The translations under genes were made by a program, and so were the position numbers. The notes below the pieces were generated by a model that was given only the letters and a program-made list of their open reading frames with translations, ran no database searches and had not been told where the DNA came from. From positions 81,346,713 through 81,410,712 of the forward strand of contig NC_030816.1 in assembly GCF_001704415.2 (NCBI RefSeq): a DNA stretch of 64,000 nucleotides. Reading direction: 5' to 3'. Positions 58,234 to 64,000 of the stretch are shown here, one piece after another. Position 1 is the stretch's first letter; every line of letters begins with the position of its first letter. The stretch is from Capra hircus. Its lineage: Eukaryota > Chordata > Mammalia > Artiodactyla > Bovidae.

Positions 58234-58696
58234 ATGTTTTACGAAATTGTCCTCCTAACTCCTACCTAACACCTCACCAGAAGACATAGTTATTGAACCT
58301 AGAGGGAGAATCACTCAAAAAGAAAATAACCCAATGGATTGATCAGTCTTCCAGCTCTAGATTCTTCCAGATGAAGACAGCTATTTTGATTGATAGACTC
58401 TTAGACGTAAAATAATTCTCAAGCCGAGCAGATGTTGCTGGAGCTCTGTCTTCTCCCCCAACCCACTATTGCTCTGATTAAAAAAAAAAAAAGAAAATTA
58501 CACTGATTATAAAACGTTAAAAATCACAGTAAACAAAGTTTTTTTTTTTCAAAGCAGTAATAGAAATTCAGTCCATGCTTAAATATTTCGTCATTACAGC
58601 CACATACATATGTTGGAAATCTTTCCTTCTTCTGGAAGTTCTGAGCTTCTTAGAGGTTGGTTGGAATCATTCCCAGCTCTTGAGAAGACTGTACAG
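58234..58696. other. Unique sequence
   Basis: A-rich run near 58,480-58,496 and T run near 58,540-58,549. Otherwise unrecognised. Confidence 0.4.
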
Positions 58697-58896
58697 GCCT
58701 GTGTGCTCAGTTGGGTCTGACTCTTTGGTGACCCCATGGTCTGCAGCCCACCAGGCTCCTCTGTCCTTGGGATTTTCCAGGCAAGAATACTGTGGTTGCC
58801 ATTTCCACCTCCAGGGGATCTTCCCGACCCAGGGACTGAACCTGGGTCTCCTGCATTGCAGGCAGATTGTTTACCGTCTGAGCCACCAGGGAATTC
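58697..58896 (-). mobile_element. Bov-tA-type SINE
   Basis: gcctgtgtgctcagttgggt to ctgagccaccagggaattc. Confidence 0.92.
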
Positions 58897-58917
58897 ACTT
58901 AGAGGTGTATACATAAT

Positions 58918-59005
58918 TTCAAACTCATCAAATTGTTTATGCTAAATATGAACAGCTTTGGGTATGTCAATCATACCTCAATAAATTTTTTTTTTTTTTT
59001 TTTAA
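58918..59005 (+). mobile_element. Old L1 3' terminus
   Basis: gggtatgtcaatcatacctc aataaa-type end typical of L1M 3' UTRs, followed by a T-rich run. Confidence 0.6.
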
Positions 59006-59225
59006 GAAAAATGTAATGTACTGAGGCCTTCCCGAGGGCAGGCCAGTTTCTGTTCCTCAGTATTCATCCAAAAGTCTGAGTTGGGCACGCAGGCTTGTTC
59101 TGCCCTGACGTGGTCCATAGCCACCTCTGAGCCCACTCAGAGCTCTCGGAGGGAGATCTGGGCAGGGCCTTCCGCAGCCTCTGGGCTGCCACCTCTACCT
59201 ATGGGAACGTGTCTGCCAGTGATTG

Positions 59226-59262
59226 CTGTTCAGTTGCTCAGTCGTGTCCAGCTCTTTGAGGA
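59226..59262 (-). repeat. SINE tail fragment
   Basis: gttcagttgctcagtcgtgt followed by ccagctctttgagg only. Confidence 0.75.
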
Positions 59263-59996
59263 CATGTGTCTGACTTCGTGTCCAGCTCTTTCCCATCTGC
59301 CTACAGGAATGTGTCTACCAGTGATTCTGGTTCCCACGACAACCCAGGGCCTCAGTTTGCCAGGCATCTGGTCCATGGTAGCATTGTCCCCATAGACAGA
59401 GAACCCATTCCTTAAGGTCCCAGGTCGGGCATATTCCTGGCCCTGTGCCCGGCACACATTAGCCATCCAGACAGCATTTGCTTAATAAGCAGCAAAAGGC
59501 AGAAGTCACATCTGTGGATTTTAAATATATTGAACTAGTTACAAAAATCAAAATACAAAAAATTTCAACTAAAACTCAAGATTGGCTTTTTCTGAAAAAA
59601 ACCTGAAAACCTGGCCACACTGGGCCTGTTGGGCAATAATTGGTGAGAGCTGTGCAGTGGCTATTACAGATAGAAAAACTTTGGGAAAGCATCCTAAATA
59701 CATTTATTGAGCCACTGGGAAAATATTAAGAGAATTTAAATTGAAAGTGAGATACATTGATACCACAGTAGATTGGTGCTACATATTTATCACCTGTTAA
59801 TGAACCCAGTGGAAGAAATTTGACCAGAAATAAAAGAAAATGCTTCTAGGAAGCAAAAATAACAGAGCATCATCTGCGTGTGTGCACGCAGATTATGATG
59901 ACTTCCAAATGTGAGTAGGGCTGGTGAAGTTTTGCAACCTGAAACATTCTTTAGGAGGAAAGCTTTTCAGACCTTGCCTGGGGAGCTGGGTTAGCA
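59263..59996. other. Unique sequence
   Basis: Nothing recognised. Confidence 0.45.
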
Positions 59997-60006
59997 GGCA
60001 TCACTC

Positions 60007-60465
60007 AGTTCAGTTCAGTTCAGTTGCTCAGTCGTGTCTAACTCTTTGCGACCCCGTGGACTGCAACACACCAGGCCTCCCTGTCCTTCACCAAGTCCTG
60101 GAGCTTACTCAGACTCACATCCATTGAGTCAGTGATGCCATCCAACCATCTCATCCTCTGTAATCCCCTTCTCTTCCTGCTTTCAATCTTTCCCGGCATC
60201 AGGGTCTTTTCAAATGAGTCAGCTCTACGCATGAGGTGGCCAAAGTACTGGAGTTTCAGCTTCAACATCAGTCCTTCCAATGAATATTCAGGACTTTAGG
60301 ATGGACTGGTTGGATCTCCTTGCAGTCCAAGGGACTCTCAAGAGTCTTCTCCAACACCACAGTTCAAAAGCATCAATTCTTCAGTGCTCAGCTTTCTTTA
60401 TAGTCCAACTCTCACATCCATACGTGATTGCTGGAAAAACCATAGTCTTGACTAGACGGACCAAA
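60007..60465 (-). mobile_element. BovB 3' end with 10-bp TSD
   Basis: Begins with the complement of (CTGAA)n and runs to ccatagtcttgactagacgg in the RT C-terminal region. Exact duplications ggcatcactc at 59997-60006 and 60466-60475. A small deletion sits near 60,292. Confidence 0.95.
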
Positions 60466-60475
60466 GGCATCACTC

Positions 60476-60785
60476 GCCTTTGGTAATTGTCATTGAGTCA
60501 TCATGTGGGTCTCCCCCAGAGACATGAAAGCCTTGTGTGTGTGAGAAATGTGTCCTTTTCATTTCTGTGCTTCCTGTGGCCCCTGCCACAGGCTAGCTCT
60601 ATGGTCCTCACAGGCTCCCAGGATCTAATTTAAAGCTTAGATCTGTGTGTCCCCACACCCAGGATTTTGACTTGGAAAGTCTGCAGTAGGGCCTGGGAAC
60701 CTGATTCTGGGCTCTCTGTAGCTTGTATACAGCAGGAAATCCTCTATGATGTATTGCTAAGACGAACAAACTAATAAGACTTGTG
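60476..60785. other. Unique sequence
   Basis: Nothing recognised. Confidence 0.4.
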
Positions 60786-60799
60786 AGGAATTTAGCTTT

Positions 60800-61001
60800 T
60801 TTAAAATTTTTCTGGGCTGCACTGAGTCTTCCTTGCAGCGTACAGTCTTGTCTTGTAGTAGCTCTCGGGCTTTCTCTAGTAGCAGCTCATGGGCTTAGCT
60901 GCTACATGGCATGTAGGGATCTAAGTTTCCTGACCAGGGATGGAACCCAAGTCCCCTGCACTGGAAGGCGGATGCTTAACCTTGACCACCAGGGAAGTCC
61001 C
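60800..61001 (-). mobile_element. CHR-type SINE with 14-bp TSD
   Basis: T/A-rich start, tctgggctgcactgagtctt, ggctttctctagtagcagct, cctgaccagggatggaaccc, accaccagggaagtccc. Exact duplications aggaatttagcttt at 60786-60799 and 61002-61015. Confidence 0.95.
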
Positions 61002-61015
61002 AGGAATTTAGCTTT

Positions 61016-61568
61016 AAAATACAGTCTGCGGGTCTATGGTTCTTGCATTTTCCTGGTGATTTCTGTGTCTGCTGGGCCACTGGCCTCCAAGCCCCCTCTT
61101 CCTGCGGAACCCACCCCCCAAACACACCTGCTTCTCCCCTGGGGATCCCAGGGGGCACAGGGTTTATTTTACACTGTGCAACCGGCCCCCACAGAGAGAT
61201 TCCAGCAGACCCACAGAAGTGGGTTTGTGTTGGTTAAAACTGTCTCATATGAGAAGGGAGAAATTATCCCAGGAGGGAGCTATTCAAAATTAAGAGTTTG
61301 AGGACTCGAAATAGCTGGGAAAATGGCTGCTTTTGTGCAGGAAGCTGAACCTGTTTTGTTGAGCCCAGTGGTTATAAAGCACCTGGGGGGAGCTGACGGT
61401 CTTGAAAGTGGTAGGACAGGGAAGGAAACAAAAGTTTAATCATTTCAGCCTTGGGAAATAGCCCTTGGAGCCAGCACCATGCACACTTGCTGGTCAGACA
61501 CAGAAGAGCTATCTCAGAGACGCTCAGAGGTCGTGTGTGTCTGTTTCCTCACCCGTGAAATGGACCTT
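61016..61568. other. Unique sequence
   Basis: Nothing recognised. Confidence 0.45.
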
Positions 61569-61770
61569 GGGCTTCCCAGGTGGCTCGGTGGTGAAGAACC
61601 GACCTGTAGGGCAGGATACATTGGGTGGGGAAGATCCCCCGCAGAAGGAATGGCAGCCCATCCCAGTATTCTTGCCTGGAGAATCCCACGGACAGAGGAG
61701 CCTGGCAGGCTACAGACTATGAGGACACAATGAGGTGGATACGACTGAGCAACTAAACAACAACAAAACA
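61569..61770 (+). mobile_element. Bov-tA-type SINE
   Basis: gggcttcccaggtggctcgg to acgactgagcaactaaacaa, ending in an (AAC)n tail. Confidence 0.92.
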
Positions 61771-61862
61771 AAAACGGGCCTCACCGGGGCCTCCCTCCTG
61801 GGTCAAATGAAATGCTAAAACGGGCCTCACCGGGGCCTCCCTCCTGGGTCGAATGAAATGCT
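61771..61862. repeat. Tandem duplication, 2 x 46 bp
   Basis: Units 61771-61816 and 61817-61862, both aaaacgggcctcaccggggc ... gaaatgct, differing at one base (gggtcaaatg versus gggtcgaatg). Confidence 0.95.
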
Positions 61863-63454
61863 ATAGCACCTCCGTGCTATTTCACCACCATTCCGTGGTC
61901 ACCACAAAGGTCACCATGCTGCTGTTGTTTTTCTGATCAGAGGACACAAGTGGGATTCCTGCAGGTGCAGACCGTCTGGTGAAGGGACTAATGGGAGAGG
62001 CACTTCCGTGGTCCTTGTAGGTATGTAAAAGGGCAGCTTGGCTCCTAGGGACTTCTCAAGTTTTCCAGCATTTATTGAACCAGGTGCAGACAAAAACAAG
62101 CGCCAGGTTTACAGTAGCGTTGATCAGAGGTGCTGTGCTGGACCGTGTCATGCTGAGTTGCTTTTCTGAATTAAAATGAACATTTTGTGCCTTGAAAAGC
62201 AAAGACAATGAGACCACTCGTGCTTTTGAAAATCTGGCTCATCTTAAGGTCTGTATTCATTTTTGAGTTCTCAATATATTCTCAAGAACTCATAAATGTA
62301 GACGCTCCCCCAGACTATGTGCTTCGTTTTCTTTGTCCTCCACTGGGGAAGTTTCTTATAGTTTTTATACATATATTTTTTTTCTTTTAAACTTGTAAGA
62401 AAAAACTCTTTTGGCTCACTGGTCCATATTAGGCAGATGCTGGCAAAGGTGGATTACAGTAAAGATAAAATTCCAAATAACTGTTTGAATTTTTTCCCCT
62501 CTATTTTTAGCCTATCTGAACCATGGCATAGCTCTAGATCGCAAAGCTACATTGTTTATTTACTTTCAGGAAGTTGTGACACTGTCTTGTGGCTCTGGGA
62601 TCTTTGTCATTTCTTTACATTGCTGTTACAAAATAGGAAGAAGAAGGGCGTTTCCCACCCTCTACATTAATGTGTTAGGAGTTTTATTAAATTGTTCTAC
62701 AAATGATGTTACATTTCCTTTGACACAGGCAAAATAATTAGCAGTTCCTATTGTGTTTTAATGCTGTGACTTTTATCCTCCTAGACTTTAATTAAATACC
62801 CTTTGCTGTTCAGTTAATGTATCTGTCTATTTACATCAATTTGACTGTAACATAGAGCACCTAGGTAATTAAATCAGTGCCACATCCTGGATTAATGAAA
62901 AGGTTCTAGTTTAGGAGCACATCATTGGACTTTGGATAAAATTTGGAGAACTTTGCTCAGGAGCTTGCAATATATTGTCTTTGTAGCAGGCATGATTCAA
63001 ATCACAGAGGTTTTTAAAATTATTATTATTATTATGTATTACTTGATAGCATATACGTAAGTTACGAAGCCAAGAAATAAAATGAACACTCCTAAGTCCA
63101 CCATCTGGTCTACCACCATGCTGTGCTTCTCTCACAACAATCTCACAACCTTAGACTCTTTAACTTTGCCCAAATGTTGACACAAGGCTAATTTTATTTT
63201 ACTTTTTTAAAAGAAGGAAATTGTAGATTCAAATTTGAGACCTGTTTTCACTTCTCCTTCTGAATCATTTTGCTGAAGGTGACTTTCCATGAAGTGGATG
63301 ATATACACCTTGATCATGGGTTTTTACTGTCCTTGTACACACATGTGATGGACAAAGAATGGTACCCTAACTATTTCTAGAGAGTTTCCATGAAGCACAC
63401 GATTTCCTGCAGTGAAGGTCCTATTTCTTAAATCTGCTGTTAGTAACTCTCTGA
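61863..63454. other. Unique AT-rich sequence
   Basis: No gene or repeat family recognised. A short (TTA)n run lies near 63,020-63,034. Confidence 0.45.
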
Positions 63455-63555
63455 GTATCAGAAGCACTAGAAAATTTATCTTTGTATCCCTAACACTTAG
63501 AATAGTGCCTGGGACTTAGTAAAGGCTCAGCAAATGTCCGTTGTATTGGATAATT
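63455..63555 (+). mobile_element. L2 3' end
   Basis: tttgtatccctaacacttag, aatagtgcctgggacttagt, ggctcagcaaatgtccgttg follow the L2 3' end. Confidence 0.7.
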
Positions 63556-63662
63556 TAATAAATGGTCATAGAAAAAATTTGGGTAGAAGACTGTTTCAAT
63601 ACCATTTCATATAAGATCAGTTTGGGCATGTGAAGTCAAATGAATATGTACTGTTATCATTG

Positions 63663-63868
63663 TTGTTCAGTTGCTGAGTTGTGTCTGACTCTTTGCAATC
63701 TCATGGACCATAGCCCACCAGGCTCCTCTGTCCACAGGATTTCCCAAGCAAGGATACTGGAGTGGGTTGCTGTTTCCTTCTCCAAGGGATCTTCCTGACC
63801 CAGGGATGGAACCTGTATCTCCTGATTGGCAGGTGGATCCTTTACCACTGAGGCACCACGGAAACCCG
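63663..63868 (-). mobile_element. Bov-tA-type SINE
   Basis: gttgttcagttgctgagttg to gaggcaccacggaaaccc. Confidence 0.92.
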
Positions 63869-63908
63869 TATATACTGTATATATGTGTTGTTGTTGCTGT
63901 TGTTTTAA

Positions 63909-64000
63909 TGGGCTTCCCTGGTGGCTCAGCTGGTAAAGAATCCGCCTGCAATGCAGGAGACCTGGGTTCGATCCCTGGGTTGGGAAGATCCCCTGGAGAA
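63909..64000 (+). mobile_element. Bov-tA-type SINE cut by window end
   Basis: gggcttccctggtggctcag to gatcccctggagaa at the last base. The rest lies outside the window. Confidence 0.92.

Overview
The window is vertebrate nuclear DNA from a ruminant, almost certainly a bovid (cattle, sheep or goat cannot be told apart by eye). The evidence is its repeat content: BovB (RTE-type LINE) copies ending in (CTGAA)n, many Bov-tA/ART2A-type SINEs, CHR-type tRNA-derived SINEs, ruminant L1 3' ends, and older L1M, MIR and L2 remnants. I found no host protein-coding exon, rRNA, genuine tRNA gene or CRISPR array. The only long open frame with real protein homology is the reverse transcriptase of a BovB element. 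The segment reads as intergenic or intronic DNA, with no operons and no gene network.

Layout. 1-24 kb: ordinary repeat-rich DNA, with a 5'-inverted BovB (0.9-1.9 kb), a BovB piece split by an ART2A SINE (9.0-9.5 kb), two ruminant L1 3' ends (11.4 and 15.8 kb) and scattered SINEs, several with clear target-site duplications (TSDs). 24.1-41.9 kb: two inverted arms of about 5.2 kb (24,124-29,353 and 36,638-41,853) around a spacer of about 7 kb. The spacer holds the rest of a 2.3 kb BovB with a long reverse transcriptase frame, a second BovB 3' end in reverse, and unique DNA. At every spot I compared, the arms differ mainly by single-base indels in homopolymers, and the right arm usually has the shorter run. 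42-49.8 kb: mostly unique sequence. 49.83-50.29 kb: a solo ERV LTR in minus orientation. 50.86-51.66 kb: a small, nearly perfect inverted repeat (arms about 152 bp). 53.7-54.9 kb: a retroviral transcript copied back into the genome as a processed pseudogene. 55.9-57.1 kb: an L1 fragment interrupted by SINEs. 57-64 kb: more SINEs, a BovB 3' end with TSDs, a 46-bp tandem duplication and unique DNA.

The points most worth following up are: (1) the large inverted duplication, which may be real or an assembly fold-back, with an error-like indel signature pointing to the right arm as the unpolished copy; (2) the processed ERV pseudogene with R-U5-PBS...PPT-U3-R-poly(A) structure and an L1-type TSD; (3) the 152-bp inverted repeat; (4) two BovB copies with twin-priming-type 5' inversions. 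Family names come from remembered consensus features. No database search was run.
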